From: Streptosporangium pseudovulgare
GTDB lineage: Bacteria > Actinomycetota > Actinomycetes > Streptosporangiales > Streptosporangiaceae
Length of the DNA: 64,000 nucleotides
Reading direction: 5' to 3'
NCBI RefSeq assembly: GCF_014648055.1
Contig: NZ_BMQJ01000023.1
Span: 34,825-98,824, forward strand
A model generated the notes under the pieces. The model did no database searches. It was not told the DNA's origin and saw nothing but the letters and a program-made list of their open reading frames with translations. This document shows, one piece after another, positions 1 to 8,095 of this stretch; within the stretch, counting starts at the first letter, position 1; each line of letters begins with the position of its first letter. The position numbers and the translations under genes were made by a program.

Positions 1-177
1 AAGAGATGAGCGGCCGCCGTGGCGGGGTCCGGTCACGGGACTTCGGGCGAGTTCGCCGTGCTTGCGGCGGAGTCCGGTTCCGGGTGTCCGGGCGGGCCGC
101 CGTACTTCTTGGCCGAGCCTTTCCGTGGAAAACCTCGTTCCTGTGTTCGAAGGGACGCTACAGTCGGAGGCACTGGA

Positions 178-193
178 TCGAACACGGGTTCGG
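178..193. promoter_or_regulatory. LexA/SOS-box-like palindrome
   Basis: The sequence reads TCGAAC-ACGG-GTTCGG. It matches the actinobacterial SOS box (TCGAAC-N4-GTTCGA) at all but the last base. It lies about 45 bases before the ATG at 237 of the ATPase gene, a sensible operator position. The motif is seen directly; LexA binding is inference. Confidence 0.5.
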
Positions 194-236
194 ACGGCCG
201 CTCGGGTGGCCTCCGCCCAGGTGGGAGGGGTGCGTC

Positions 237-1553
237 ATGGCCATGCTCGCGACGCCGCCGGTGATCCGCACCCCGATCCGGCGGCCCGTCGTCCGCCGCC
301 GCGCGACACGCCGTAACGCTTTCTACGGAAATCTACGTCGGCCGCTATATCCCGTCATAAAGTCCGAGAGCGTGGACCCCGTGCGCAATCCCTACGCCCC
401 CGGTGCGGGGCAGCGCCCCCCAGAGCTCGCCGGGCGCGACCGTGAGCTGCAGCAGTTCGAGATCGTCCTGGAGCGGGTGGCCCGCGGCCGCCCGGAGCGC
501 AGCATGGTCATCACCGGCCTGCGCGGCGTCGGCAAGACCGTCCTCCTCAACACCTTCAAGTCGATGGCCATGCAGCGGCTGTGGGGCACCGGGAAGATCG
601 AGGCCCGGCCCGACCAGTCGATCAGGCGCCCGGTGGCCGCCGCCCTGCACCTGGCGATCCGGGAGCTGGCGCCCCGGCACCGCGCTCCCGAGCGCATCGA
701 GGAGTTCCTCGGTGTGCTCAAGGCGTTCGCGATGCGCGACCCGACCGCGGCCAAGGGCACCTCGCACTGGTCGCCCGGGATCGACGTGCCCGCCGCCCGC
801 GGCCGGGCCGACTCCGGTGACCTGGAGATCGACCTCACCGAGCTGTTCGTCGACGCCGCCGGGGTCGCCACCGACCTGGGCGTCGGCATCGCCCTGCTCA
901 TCGACGAGATGCAGGACGTCCAGTCGCCGGACGTCTCGGCGCTCTGCGTGGCCTGCCACGAGCTCTCCCAGAGCGGCGGTCCGCTGATCGTGGTCGGCGC
1001 CGGCCTGCCGCACCTGCCCAGCGTGCTGTCGGCCAGCAAGAGTTACTCCGAGCGGCTCTTCCGCTACGCCCGGATCGACCGGCTCGACCGTCAGGCGGCC
1101 GACCAGGCGCTCATCGCCCCCGCCGAGGAGGAGGGGGTGGAGTTCACCCAGGAGGCGCTCGACGCCCTCTACGAGGCGGCCGACGGCTACCCCTACTTCG
1201 TCCAGGCGTACGGCAAGGTCGCCTGGGACGTGGCGCTGCGCAGCCCGATCACCGCCGACGACATCAAGGTCTCCGCGCCGGAGGCCGAGGCGGAGCTCGC
1301 GGTCGGCTTCTTCGGCAGCCGGTACGAACGCGCCACTCCCGCCGAGCGCGACTACATGCACGCGATGGCCGCCATCGGCGACGAGCCGGTCGCCACGGCC
1401 GAGGTCGCCGAGGGCCTGGGCCGCAAGCCGTCCAGCCTCTCGCCCGCCCGCGACAGCCTCATCAAGAAGGGCCTGATCTACAGCGCCGAGCGCGGCCTGA
1501 TCGCCTTCACCGTGCCACATTTCGGAAAGTTCCTGCGTTCCCAGCCCGTCTGA
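237..1553 (+). CDS. AAA-type ATP-binding protein
   Basis: A P-loop ATPase of the archaeal-ATPase/Orc1-like type common in actinobacteria, function unknown. From this start the Walker A motif GLRGVGKT lies near residues 94-101 and a Walker B LLIDEMQD near 220. The C-terminal third has the look of a winged-helix domain. The frame stays open upstream to position 6. I chose ATG 237 because GGAGGG sits 8 bases before it and a LexA-like box lies just upstream. A GTG at 372 (start VDPVRNPY) resembles the N-terminus usual in relatives and would give 393 residues. Phage-exclusion or DNA-damage roles are possible but unproven. The gene is monocistronic and ends at a strong hairpin. Confidence 0.8.
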   Translation: MAMLATPPVIRTPIRRPVVRRRATRRNAFYGNLRRPLYPVIKSESVDPVRNPYAPGAGQRPPELAGRDRELQQFEIVLERVARGRPERSMVITGLRGVGKTVLLNTFKSMAMQRLWGTGKIEARPDQSIRRPVAAALHLAIRELAPRHRAPERIEEFLGVLKAFAMRDPTAAKGTSHWSPGIDVPAARGRADSGDLEIDLTELFVDAAGVATDLGVGIALLIDEMQDVQSPDVSALCVACHELSQSGGPLIVVGAGLPHLPSVLSASKSYSERLFRYARIDRLDRQAADQALIAPAEEEGVEFTQEALDALYEAADGYPYFVQAYGKVAWDVALRSPITADDIKVSAPEAEAELAVGFFGSRYERATPAERDYMHAMAAIGDEPVATAEVAEGLGRKPSSLSPARDSLIKKGLIYSAERGLIAFTVPHFGKFLRSQPV

Positions 1554-1590
1554 ACATGTGTTCGATATACTGAAGGCGGGTCCTAGACCC

Positions 1591-1630
1591 CTATACGGCT
1601 CTCTAGTGGGGAAGCTAGAGAGCCGTATAG
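1591..1630. terminator. Perfect 16-bp inverted repeat, bidirectional terminator
   Basis: Arms 1591-1606 and 1615-1630 are exact complements (CTATACGGCTCTCTAG) around an 8-base loop. It sits between the convergent ATPase and MauE-like genes. A second small hairpin (1647-1653 with 1658-1664) follows. Both are rich in CTAG, which is rare in such GC-rich DNA. Confidence 0.75.
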
Positions 1631-1668
1631 ACCTCCATCGACCGCGCCCTAGAGAAATCTAGGGTTCT

Positions 1669-2526
1669 CTAGCCGCGAGCCGATACGGGGATAGATTCCG
1701 TCAGAGTGCCGGCGTCGACCGGCTGCCCGGCGGCGTCCACCAGCGCCACCCGCACCGCCGGGTGCCGCCCGCTCAGATAGACCGCGAAGACCACGTCCAC
1801 CGGCTCGTCCGTACGGCTGCGCCCCGGATAGACGAAGAACCGCCAGCACAGCTCCCGCCAGCTGTCGACCGGTTCGCCGGAGGCCAGCAGCCGCTCGTGG
1901 GCCCGCCAGACCGGGCTGGCCCGCAGCCGGTGGAGCGCCTGCTCCGGGGGCATCGGCCGCTGCTCGCAGGGGGCCCGGTGCCGGATCCGGGCCGCCGCCT
2001 CCTCGATCTCGGGAGACAGCGCGGCCAGCACCACCAGCCCCCCGGCCGCGGCCAGTGCGTCCGGCCACGTCATGGCGGTCAGCAGTGACCAGCCGGAGAC
2101 CGGCGGGGCCCAGACGGTCCCGGCGGCCATGGCCGTCAGCACCGTCGTCCGGCCCAGCGAGCGCAGCCCCACCGGCGCGGCACTGACCTCGCCGAAACAG
2201 CCGCATCCCACGTCGGGGCGCTGCCGCCGCAGTTCCCACAGGACGTAGGTGGACATCGCGAAGAACCCGGCCGTCGCCCAGCGGAACGCCGGATGCCCGC
2301 TCGCCAGCAGGCCGGCCAGCAGGGCCGCCTCCCCGGCCGCGCAGACGAGCATGGCGGACGCCCGCCAGCGGTCGGGCACCAGCACCGCCGGCCCGAGCCT
2401 GCCCAGCGCGCCCGGCTCGGCGTCACCCCTGGCCGTCCACACCTTGGCGAGCGCGCCCGCCGCCAGCAGAACGCACAGCACCGGCAGCTGCGCCACGGCG
2501 ATCATCGTCAGCGTCCACGTCATCAC
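1669..2526 (-). CDS. MauE/DoxX-like integral membrane protein
   Basis: About 285 residues with four hydrophobic segments in the N-terminal half and a GCGCFG cysteine motif near residue 105, as in MauE (methylamine utilisation) and related quinone/thiol-redox membrane proteins. The C-terminal 110 residues are a soluble extension. A GTG at 2526 and an ATG at 2523 are adjacent possible starts. The gene begins 4 bases after the stop of the upstream Cys-rich gene, so the two form an operon. No methylamine dehydrogenase is present, so the likely role is disulfide or redox handling for the partner protein (inference). Confidence 0.7.
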   Translation of the reverse strand: MMTWTLTMIAVAQLPVLCVLLAAGALAKVWTARGDAEPGALGRLGPAVLVPDRWRASAMLVCAAGEAALLAGLLASGHPAFRWATAGFFAMSTYVLWELRRQRPDVGCGCFGEVSAAPVGLRSLGRTTVLTAMAAGTVWAPPVSGWSLLTAMTWPDALAAAGGLVVLAALSPEIEEAAARIRHRAPCEQRPMPPEQALHRLRASPVWRAHERLLASGEPVDSWRELCWRFFVYPGRSRTDEPVDVVFAVYLSGRHPAVRVALVDAAGQPVDAGTLTESIPVSARG

Positions 2527-2530
2527 GGCG

Positions 2531-3493
2531 TCACCCCGGTCCGATCCGCGCGTTGAAGCACCCCTTGGTCAGGTCGCCGCCGAGCTCCACGAAGGAGGTG
2601 GCCGACAGCTCCACGATCCGGCCGCGCGGCGAGGTGCCGCACTCCAGGCACCGGTCGCAGAACCTCCCGGCCATGCAGCCGCACGCCGCCAGCGGCAGGG
2701 TCGAGGTACGGCCGGCGCACACGTTGCGCACGGTGAGCGTCGAGCCCAGCGCCAGGTAGGGCAGCCCGGTGCACGACACCCCGGCGTCCTGGCAGTCGGC
2801 GTCGGAACGCTCCAGCATGGGATAGGCCGCGCCCCGCTCGGCGTAGTCGAAGGCGTCCGACCAGGTGGCGGTGCCGGAGATCCGCGACTGCGTGCCGCCG
2901 TAGCCGGGCGGCGGCTTGGGCACCGCCGTCCACCGGTAGGGCGGCTGCGAGGTCGCCGGCAGCCGGGCCTTGGCCACGCCGTCCTCCCGCACGCCGATGG
3001 CGTCGAAGAGATAGCCCGGCTCGAACTTCGGGTGCCGGACACGGAGCCGGCCGGAGGCGCCGTAGGGCACGACGATCGTGCGGTGTCCGCGGTGCGGCCC
3101 GCAGTACAGCTCCACGGTCTGGTCCCGGCCCTCGGCTCCGATGGACCGGATCACCCCGGTGATCCGGGTGATGTCCGCCCAGATCCGGTCCACGACCCGG
3201 CCGGACCGCAACGCCCTGATGATGACGTTGGCGCCCCGTGGCAGGTCCGCCGGGGCGACGTTCTCGCCGCGCCAGGCGGTCGCCCACGGCGCGATGACGA
3301 GCCGCTCGTGGCGTCCTTCGGGGGTCTCGATGAGGATCAGGTGCGGGCTGACGTCCAGGAGCTCGCCGGTGACCGCCTGGAAGGCACCGCCCTCGTCATG
3401 GGCGGGACCCGGCTCGTCGAGGCTCCGGCCAAGCGCCGCCGCCGCCAGGATCCGGCGGCGGTCAACGCTGCGGTACGGCATCGGCACTCCCAT
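2531..3493 (-). CDS. Cys-rich protein with a possible RlpA-like beta-barrel
   Basis: About 320 residues, not assignable to a named family. Residues 40-140 look like a beta-rich domain. The C-terminal 100 residues have nine or more cysteines, including a cluster CGC-x4-FCDRC-x-EC, set inside a segment that resembles a double-psi beta-barrel of RlpA type (ALGSTLTVRNVCAG before, GRIVELSATSFVELGG after). ATG 3493 is the longest start; ATG 3481 has the better-spaced GGGAG. It is the first gene of an operon with the MauE-like membrane protein, which suggests that its cysteines are maintained by that partner (inference). Confidence 0.6.
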   Translation of the reverse strand: MGVPMPYRSVDRRRILAAAALGRSLDEPGPAHDEGGAFQAVTGELLDVSPHLILIETPEGRHERLVIAPWATAWRGENVAPADLPRGANVIIRALRSGRVVDRIWADITRITGVIRSIGAEGRDQTVELYCGPHRGHRTIVVPYGASGRLRVRHPKFEPGYLFDAIGVREDGVAKARLPATSQPPYRWTAVPKPPPGYGGTQSRISGTATWSDAFDYAERGAAYPMLERSDADCQDAGVSCTGLPYLALGSTLTVRNVCAGRTSTLPLAACGCMAGRFCDRCLECGTSPRGRIVELSATSFVELGGDLTKGCFNARIGPG

Positions 3494-3778
3494 GCTCCGG
3501 TGATGTCTCCGGAGCTAGCCTCACACGACCGCCGGTGACCGGACGCCGACTTCGGCCACCGGAGCCGACAGGACTCCGACGAGGTATCAAAATTCCCATC
3601 CTCGATGCAATGCGTTACCCCCCGTAACGGGGCGAAACCGAGCACGGCGCACGGGTGCGCCACAGTTCCCGCCGGGCTCGATTTTTGCCGTTGACCGTAT
3701 GAAATATGGGTTCCGGTTCAGCCGGATCGGGGGCCGGGGCTGCGATTCTGGCGACTACAGCACCCTGACCGCAGGCTG

Positions 3779-4297
3779 GTGATCGCGGTGACCGGCGGGA
3801 ACCACGAGGAGTTCCGCGAGTACGTCGTTGCTCGCGGTCCCGCGCTGCTGCGCGCCGCCCGTCACCTGACCGGCCACCACAGCGACGCCGAGGACCTGCT
3901 CCAGGCGGCCCTCGCCCAGACCTACCTGGCCTGGGACCGCATCCAGGACCGCGCCGCCCTGGACGGCTACGTGCGGCGGGCGATGGTCAACATCAACATC
4001 TCCTGGTGGCGTCGGCGCAAGCTGGAGGAGTACCCGTCGGAGGACGTCCCCGAGCCGGCCCTCGCGGGCGTCCGCGCGCCGCTGCCCGAACGGGTGGAGC
4101 AGGCCCTCGACCGGCTGCCGACCCGGATGCGTGCGGCGATCATGCTGCGCTACTACGAGGACATGACCGAACCGGAGATCGCCGAGACCCTGGGGATCAG
4201 CATCGGCACGGTGAAGAGCACGGTCTCGCGCGCGATGGCCAAGCTCCGCGGCGACCTCACGATCCCCGAGCAGCGCCGGTTCGGGCCGCGGTCCTGA
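3779..4297 (+). CDS. SigE-family RNA polymerase sigma factor
   Basis: A 172-residue ECF-like sigma factor of the actinobacterial SigE family. Region 2 is seen in the N-terminal half (ALLRAARHLTGHHSDAEDLL) and region 4 in the C-terminal half (LPTRMRAAIMLRYYEDMTEPEI, then an HTH with TVKSTVSRAMAKL). The GTG at 3779 has a weak GCAGG upstream; GTG 3788 is an alternative. No anti-sigma gene lies next to it, so its regulation is not evident from the sequence. Confidence 0.85.
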   Translation: MIAVTGGNHEEFREYVVARGPALLRAARHLTGHHSDAEDLLQAALAQTYLAWDRIQDRAALDGYVRRAMVNINISWWRRRKLEEYPSEDVPEPALAGVRAPLPERVEQALDRLPTRMRAAIMLRYYEDMTEPEIAETLGISIGTVKSTVSRAMAKLRGDLTIPEQRRFGPRS

Positions 4298-4397
4298 CGT
4301 CGCGGACGGCGCCGGCGGCTTCGCCGTACGGCCGGAGCGTGTACGGCCTGTACGGCTCCGCCGGGGACCGTGCGGGGAGGTCCGTGCGGTGGGGCGG

Positions 4398-4874
4398 TTA
4401 TCTGGTGTGGTCCTCCACGCCCGCCGTGGCGCAGGGCCGTACGGCGTCGCGGATGACCCTGAGCGCGTCCAGGAAGGCGTCGAGTCGGGCAGGGGGCAGG
4501 AGGCCGGTGAACCAGGTCTCGATGTCGTCCAGGTGTCGCGGGACGACGGTGGCGAGCCGTTCCGCGCCCGCGTCGGTGATCGCGGCGTAGGAGGCCCGGC
4601 GGTCCTCCGGGCACGCCTGCCGGGCGACCAGGCCGTCACGTTCCAACCGGTCGACGACCCTGGTCATGCCGCTGGTGGAGAGGCTCGTCTGGGCCGCGAG
4701 GTCGCTCATGCGCAGGCGTCCGCCGGGTGAGCGGGCCAGCCGGAGGAGTGTCTCGAAGTCGATGTCCGACAGCCCCGCCGCCGCGAAGGTCGACCGGGTC
4801 TTCGCCGCCAGTCCGCCGTAGACCTCGGCGAGGAGGCCCATGGCGGTGAGGCGGGAGTCGTCAAAGGGGATCAC
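4398..4874 (-). CDS. MarR family transcriptional regulator
   Basis: A winged-helix MarR regulator. The DNA-binding helices and wing are visible (LRMSDLAAQTSLSTSGMTRVVDRLERDGLV followed by the DRRASYAAIT wing). A GTG at 4874 gives 158 residues, the usual family length; the frame stays open further upstream through sequence that looks non-coding. It is divergent from a YceI gene, with a 100-base AT-richer gap holding a clear promoter and the palindrome GAATATTC. That is the classic layout for a MarR protein controlling its neighbour. Confidence 0.85.
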   Translation of the reverse strand: MIPFDDSRLTAMGLLAEVYGGLAAKTRSTFAAAGLSDIDFETLLRLARSPGGRLRMSDLAAQTSLSTSGMTRVVDRLERDGLVARQACPEDRRASYAAITDAGAERLATVVPRHLDDIETWFTGLLPPARLDAFLDALRVIRDAVRPCATAGVEDHTR

Positions 4875-4897
4875 TCCCTCACTGTATCCGACGGTAG

Positions 4898-4925
4898 TTG
4901 ACGCAGTGAATATTCCTCCTATACA
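4898..4925 (+). promoter_or_regulatory. Sigma-70-type promoter of the YceI gene
   Basis: TTGACG (4898-4903), a 16-base spacer and TATACA (4920-4925), about 50 bases before the YceI ATG. The palindrome GAATATTC (4908-4915) lies inside the spacer, so it is a good candidate for MarR repression. Confidence 0.6.
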
Positions 4926-4975
4926 AATATGCTGAAGCAAACATCCGCGCAGCAAGAGTCATTCGGGAGTAGATC

Positions 4976-5536
4976 ATGAGCACTCGGACCTGGGAAGGGC
5001 TGCAGCTCCCCGCGGCCGGCACCTTCGTCCTCGACGCCGCGCACACCCGTGTCGGCTTCGTCGTGAAGCACATGATGGTCAGCAAGACCCGGGGCAACTT
5101 CACCGACTTCGCCGGCAAGGTCATTGTCGCCGAGAACCCCCTGGAGTCGTCGGCCGAGCTCACGATCCAGGCCGCGAGCATCAACACCGGCAACGCCGAC
5201 CGCGACGGCCACCTGCGCAGCGGTGACTTCCTGGAGGCCGAGAAGTACCCCGAGGTCACCTTCCGCAGCACCCGGGTGGCCGGCCACTCCGGCGACGAGT
5301 TCACCCTCGTCGGCGACCTCACGATCCGCGACGTCACCAAGGAGGTCGAGCTCACCGTCGAGTACGGCGGCGCCGGCACCAACCCGTGGGGCCAGGCCGT
5401 GTGGGGCTTCTCCATCTCGACCGAGATCGACCGCGAGGAGTTCGGCCTCACCTGGAACCAGGCCCTGGAGACCGGCGGCGTCCTGATCGGCCGGAAGGTC
5501 AAGATCGAGATCGAGGGCGAGGCCAACCCGGCCTGA
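4976..5536 (+). CDS. YceI family protein
   Basis: A 186-residue YceI-like lipocalin-fold protein. Family hallmarks seen are an N-terminal FVLDAAHTRVGFVVKHMMVSK stretch, GHLRSGDFLEAEKYPEVTFRS and LTIRDVTKEVEL. Family members bind isoprenoid-like lipids; there is no signal peptide here, so it is probably cytoplasmic. ATG 4976 is preceded by GGGAG at proper spacing. It is divergent from the MarR gene and probably controlled by it. Confidence 0.9.
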   Translation: MSTRTWEGLQLPAAGTFVLDAAHTRVGFVVKHMMVSKTRGNFTDFAGKVIVAENPLESSAELTIQAASINTGNADRDGHLRSGDFLEAEKYPEVTFRSTRVAGHSGDEFTLVGDLTIRDVTKEVELTVEYGGAGTNPWGQAVWGFSISTEIDREEFGLTWNQALETGGVLIGRKVKIEIEGEANPA

Positions 5537-5706
5537 CCCGCCCGGGCGGGACGCCCGATCCCGCCCGCCGGGCTTCTCCCGGGGAGGGGAGCCGCGTCCG
5601 TCGGGCCCCTCCGAGGAGGGGCGCGCCGCGCCCACCCTCCGGGACGCCTCGTTCCGCCGAGCGAATCCCCAAGCCCGTGACCGCGCTGAGCTGGGAATTC
5701 ATTCTT

Positions 5707-5748
5707 CTGTCCACAGCTGTGGATCAAGTTTTCCACAGCTGTGGACGA
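5707..5748. promoter_or_regulatory. Cluster of four DnaA-box-like 9-mers
   Basis: Four 9-mers, each 8/9 to a DnaA box, lie within 42 bases: CTGTCCACA (5707), TGTGGATCA (5718), TTTTCCACA (5729) and TGTGGACGA (5740). They form two CCACAGCTGTGG palindromes that pair as one large inverted repeat (5709-5723 with 5732-5746). No dnaA, dnaN or rep gene is nearby. It could be a DnaA-binding or titration site, a plasmid-origin relic, or another regulator's operator. Confidence 0.4.
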
Positions 5749-5789
5749 CCTCGTCGACATGCCTTCCGCCGGAACTCCGGCGGCTCCCC

Positions 5790-5833
5790 TTTCACGGATA
5801 TTTCGCGGATCCTTCGCGGATCTTTCGCGGACC
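5790..5833. repeat. Four direct 11-bp repeats (TTTCGCGGATC)
   Basis: Units at 5790, 5801, 5812 and 5823 differ by one or two bases. The 11-base period keeps them on one face of the helix. They lie 42 bases past the DnaA-box-like cluster and 85 bases before tRNA-Ser, inside a gene-free stretch (5537-5917). Confidence 0.7.
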
Positions 5834-5917
5834 CGAGCCTTTCCGGAGGCTCGCCCGCCAACCGCTTTGCCGCACTGCCTGATGGCCGGTACGCTGTTCT
5901 GAGCCACACGGCAACCA

Positions 5918-6007
5918 GGAGGCTTCGCCTAGTCAGGTCTATGGCGCCGCACTGCTAATGCGGTTTGGGTCTACAGCCCATCCGGGGTTCAAATCCCCGA
6001 GCCTCCG
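5918..6007 (+). tRNA. tRNA-Ser (anticodon GCT)
   Basis: The acceptor stem GGAGGCT pairs with AGCCTCC (6000-6006), with discriminator G. The anticodon stem CCGCA/TGCGG holds GCT at 5954-5956. The long variable arm (TTTGGGTCTACAGCCCA) and the T arm with GGTTCAAATCC are class II serine features. The 3' CCA is not encoded. A perfect terminator hairpin follows. Confidence 0.95.
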
Positions 6008-6013
6008 CAGGTA

Positions 6014-6048
6014 AAGGCCCCTCTCGTGACATCCACGAGAGGGGCCTT
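6014..6048 (+). terminator. Terminator of tRNA-Ser
   Basis: A perfect 15-bp stem (6014-6028 with 6034-6048) and a 5-base loop, right after tRNA-Ser. Confidence 0.85.
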
Positions 6049-6215
6049 CGCGCATGTACGGGGCCGGCGGACGTCGGTGGGCCGTTCGATGGGTCACGTC
6101 GGTGCCGTCGCTCCGGATCCACAGGACGGCTCCGCGCAGACGAAGGAGCCCCCATCGCCGCGACCTCATGCGGTCCCGCCACCCGCCCGCCCGTGGTGAC
6201 CGTCTCGGCGGTGAC

Positions 6216-7094
6216 TCACTCCGGATCCGGCAGATTCATCGACGCGAGCCTGGCCGGATCGGCCACGGCCATGATGTCGGTGATCCGGTCGTCGACGACG
6301 GTGAACGCGATGACCGACAGGGGGGCGCCGTCCTCGCGCCAGGTCACCATCCCGGGAAGGCCGTTGACGAGCACCGTCCGCCCGCGCGCGGTCGACCGCT
6401 GACGCAGCCGCGCGCCGGCGGCGACCTCGGTGGCGCCGAGGACGACGACCACACCGCCGGGGGTGTCGACGGTCAGCCTCACCTCGGGGTCGAGCACGCG
6501 CAGCAACGCCTCGAAGTCGCCGTTGTGAGCCGCCGCCAGGAATGCCTGGACCACCTCGCGCTGCTTCCGCCCGGCGGCTGCCGGGCGCCCGGTTCCCCGT
6601 ACCTTCCTGCGGGCGCGGCTGGCGAGCATCTTGGCGGCGTCGGCGGACTTTCCGAGGATCCGGCCGATCTCGTCGAACGGCACCGCGAACAGGTCGTGCA
6701 GTACGAACGCCAGCCGCTCGCTCGGCCGGAGCGACTCCAGGACGACCAGGAGCGCGAGCCCGACCGAGTCGGCCAGCGCCACGTCCTCCTCCGGCGCGGG
6801 ACCGTCGTCGGCCGTCACGACGAGTCCGGGCAACCGGTCGTCGTAGGACGCCTCAGAGCGGGCCTGGCGCGATCGCAGGATGTCGAGACTGATCCGGCCG
6901 ACCACCGTGGTCAGCCAGCCGGTGAGGTTGTGGGTGGTCGCCGTGTCCTGCCGGCGGAGCCGTAGCCAGGCCTCCTGGACCACGTCCTCGGCGTCGGCGT
7001 GCGATCCGAGCATGCGGTGGGCGACCGCGCGCAACCGGTCGCGCTGGGCCTCGAACGCCTCGTCCACCGAGTCCGCCGGGTCGATGCCGGACAT
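6216..7094 (-). CDS. sigJ: ECF41-type sigma factor with SnoaL-like C-terminus
   Basis: A 292-residue sigma factor of the ECF41/SigJ class. Residues 1-170 carry sigma regions 2 and 4 (AHRMLGSHADAEDVVQEAWLRL; SLRPSERLAFVLHDLFAVPFDEI). The remainder is a SnoaL-like domain (QAFLAAAHNGDFEALLRVLDPEV) that in this class modulates sigma activity in place of an anti-sigma factor. It is divergent from a carboxymuconolactone-decarboxylase-like gene, the conserved ECF41 partner. An ECF41-like promoter lies between them. The symbol is by family analogy only. Confidence 0.88.
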   Translation of the reverse strand: MSGIDPADSVDEAFEAQRDRLRAVAHRMLGSHADAEDVVQEAWLRLRRQDTATTHNLTGWLTTVVGRISLDILRSRQARSEASYDDRLPGLVVTADDGPAPEEDVALADSVGLALLVVLESLRPSERLAFVLHDLFAVPFDEIGRILGKSADAAKMLASRARRKVRGTGRPAAAGRKQREVVQAFLAAAHNGDFEALLRVLDPEVRLTVDTPGGVVVVLGATEVAAGARLRQRSTARGRTVLVNGLPGMVTWREDGAPLSVIAFTVVDDRITDIMAVADPARLASMNLPDPE

Positions 7095-7096
7095 GT

Positions 7097-7123
7097 TGTT
7101 ACCTCCCTCGGATCCACTCCGTC
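7097..7123 (+). promoter_or_regulatory. ECF41-like promoter
   Basis: TGTTACC (7097-7103), a 16-base spacer, then CGTC (7120-7123). The ECF41 consensus is TGTCACA with about 16 bases to CGTC. It points at the AhpD-like gene that starts 54 bases downstream. Confidence 0.55.
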
Positions 7124-7177
7124 ATAGGGGATGACGGGCCCGGACGGGCACAGGTAACCGATGAAGGAGCAAGGCCG

Positions 7178-7627
7178 ATGGAAGCACGCATGAAGAGCCG
7201 GGCGAACGCCGACGTGATGACGGCGATCCAGCACCTCCACAAGGCGATCCACGCCGGTGGCGTCGACCCGCTCGTGCTTGATCTGGTCCACCTGCGGATC
7301 AGCCAGATCAACGGCTGCAGCCCGTGCGTCTTCGCCGGGGTCGCGTCGGCCAAGAATCACGGAGAGACCGACGAGCGACTGCACAACGTGGTCGCCTGGC
7401 GCGAGACGCCCTTCTTCACCGAGACGGAGCGGGCGGCGCTCGCACTGGCCGAGGCCGCCACCCGGATCCAGGACGGCGCGCCGGGCGTGACCGACGAGAT
7501 CTGGGACGCCGCCGCCGCGCACTTCAACGAGGAGCAGCTGGCCGCGATCAACCTGGAGATCGCGCTGACCAATTTCTTCAATCGGATCAACCGCACGATC
7601 CGGGAGCAGGCCGGCAAGACCTGGTGA
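7178..7627 (+). CDS. Carboxymuconolactone decarboxylase/AhpD-like protein
   Basis: 149 residues with the AhpD-fold core and redox motif GCSPCVF (CxxC near residue 48) followed by the helix that usually supplies the relay histidine (SAKNHGE). Such proteins act as alkylhydroperoxidase-like thiol reductants. AAGGAG sits 8 bases before the ATG. It is divergent from, and probably the target of, the ECF41 sigma factor through the promoter at 7097-7123. Confidence 0.88.
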   Translation: MEARMKSRANADVMTAIQHLHKAIHAGGVDPLVLDLVHLRISQINGCSPCVFAGVASAKNHGETDERLHNVVAWRETPFFTETERAALALAEAATRIQDGAPGVTDEIWDAAAAHFNEEQLAAINLEIALTNFFNRINRTIREQAGKTW

Positions 7628-7640
7628 GCCGGGCGGGACG

Positions 7641-7913
7641 TCACCCATCCGGAGCCCGCGGCTCCCGAACCGGCGGACGGACGGAGAGCCTGTTCCGGCG
7701 CCGGTACTCGGTGAAGATCGCGGAAAGACAGTTGATCCAGCCGAGCATCAACGCGGTGGCGTTGACGTCCTGCCAGTCGGAGATGGTGCTCGGCGGCCAT
7801 AGGCCGTTCTCATGCAACCACAGCACGAGAGCGCCGACCGGGAAGCCCCCGATGGCGCCCGCCAGGAAGCCGCGAAGACCCGTCCGCCAGAGAGAGGTGT
7901 GCTCACCGCGCAT
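7641..7913 (-). CDS. Small membrane protein of unknown function
   Basis: About 90 residues with two hydrophobic helices (GFLAGAIGGFPVGALVLWLH and NATALMLGWINCLSAIF) and a basic tail. ATG 7913 is preceded by GAAGGG at good spacing; a TTG at 7937 would add 8 residues. It is convergent with the AhpD-like gene, 13 bases apart. No family recognised. Confidence 0.6.
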   Translation of the reverse strand: MRGEHTSLWRTGLRGFLAGAIGGFPVGALVLWLHENGLWPPSTISDWQDVNATALMLGWINCLSAIFTEYRRRNRLSVRPPVREPRAPDG

Positions 7914-8095
7914 GGTCCAGCCCTTCGCAGCCGTCAAAGGATCTGAACCGATCTCATGCCGGCGGTGACGGCCGGACCCGGGCCGTTTCCGGGAGACCGG
8001 ACCCCTCCGCTTTCACCGCCGGCCCACCGGGTCGGGCCGGACCGTGGGGGCCGGAAGCCCGCGAGACGCTCCCGGTCCCCACGGAACGGACTCTG

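Noticed and set aside
345..1520. Long reverse-strand open frame opposite the ATPase gene
   Set aside because: Antisense shadow of a GC-rich gene; its composition (Gly/Val/Asp/Arg) lacks any recognisable fold, while the plus strand has Walker motifs.
2249..3538. 429-codon plus-strand frame opposite the MauE-like operon
   Set aside because: Shadow of the two minus-strand genes; low-complexity Pro/Arg/Ala composition.
5709..5746. Large inverted repeat as a CRISPR or terminator
   Set aside because: Single occurrence without spacers, and no T run; the DnaA-box reading explains both arms better.
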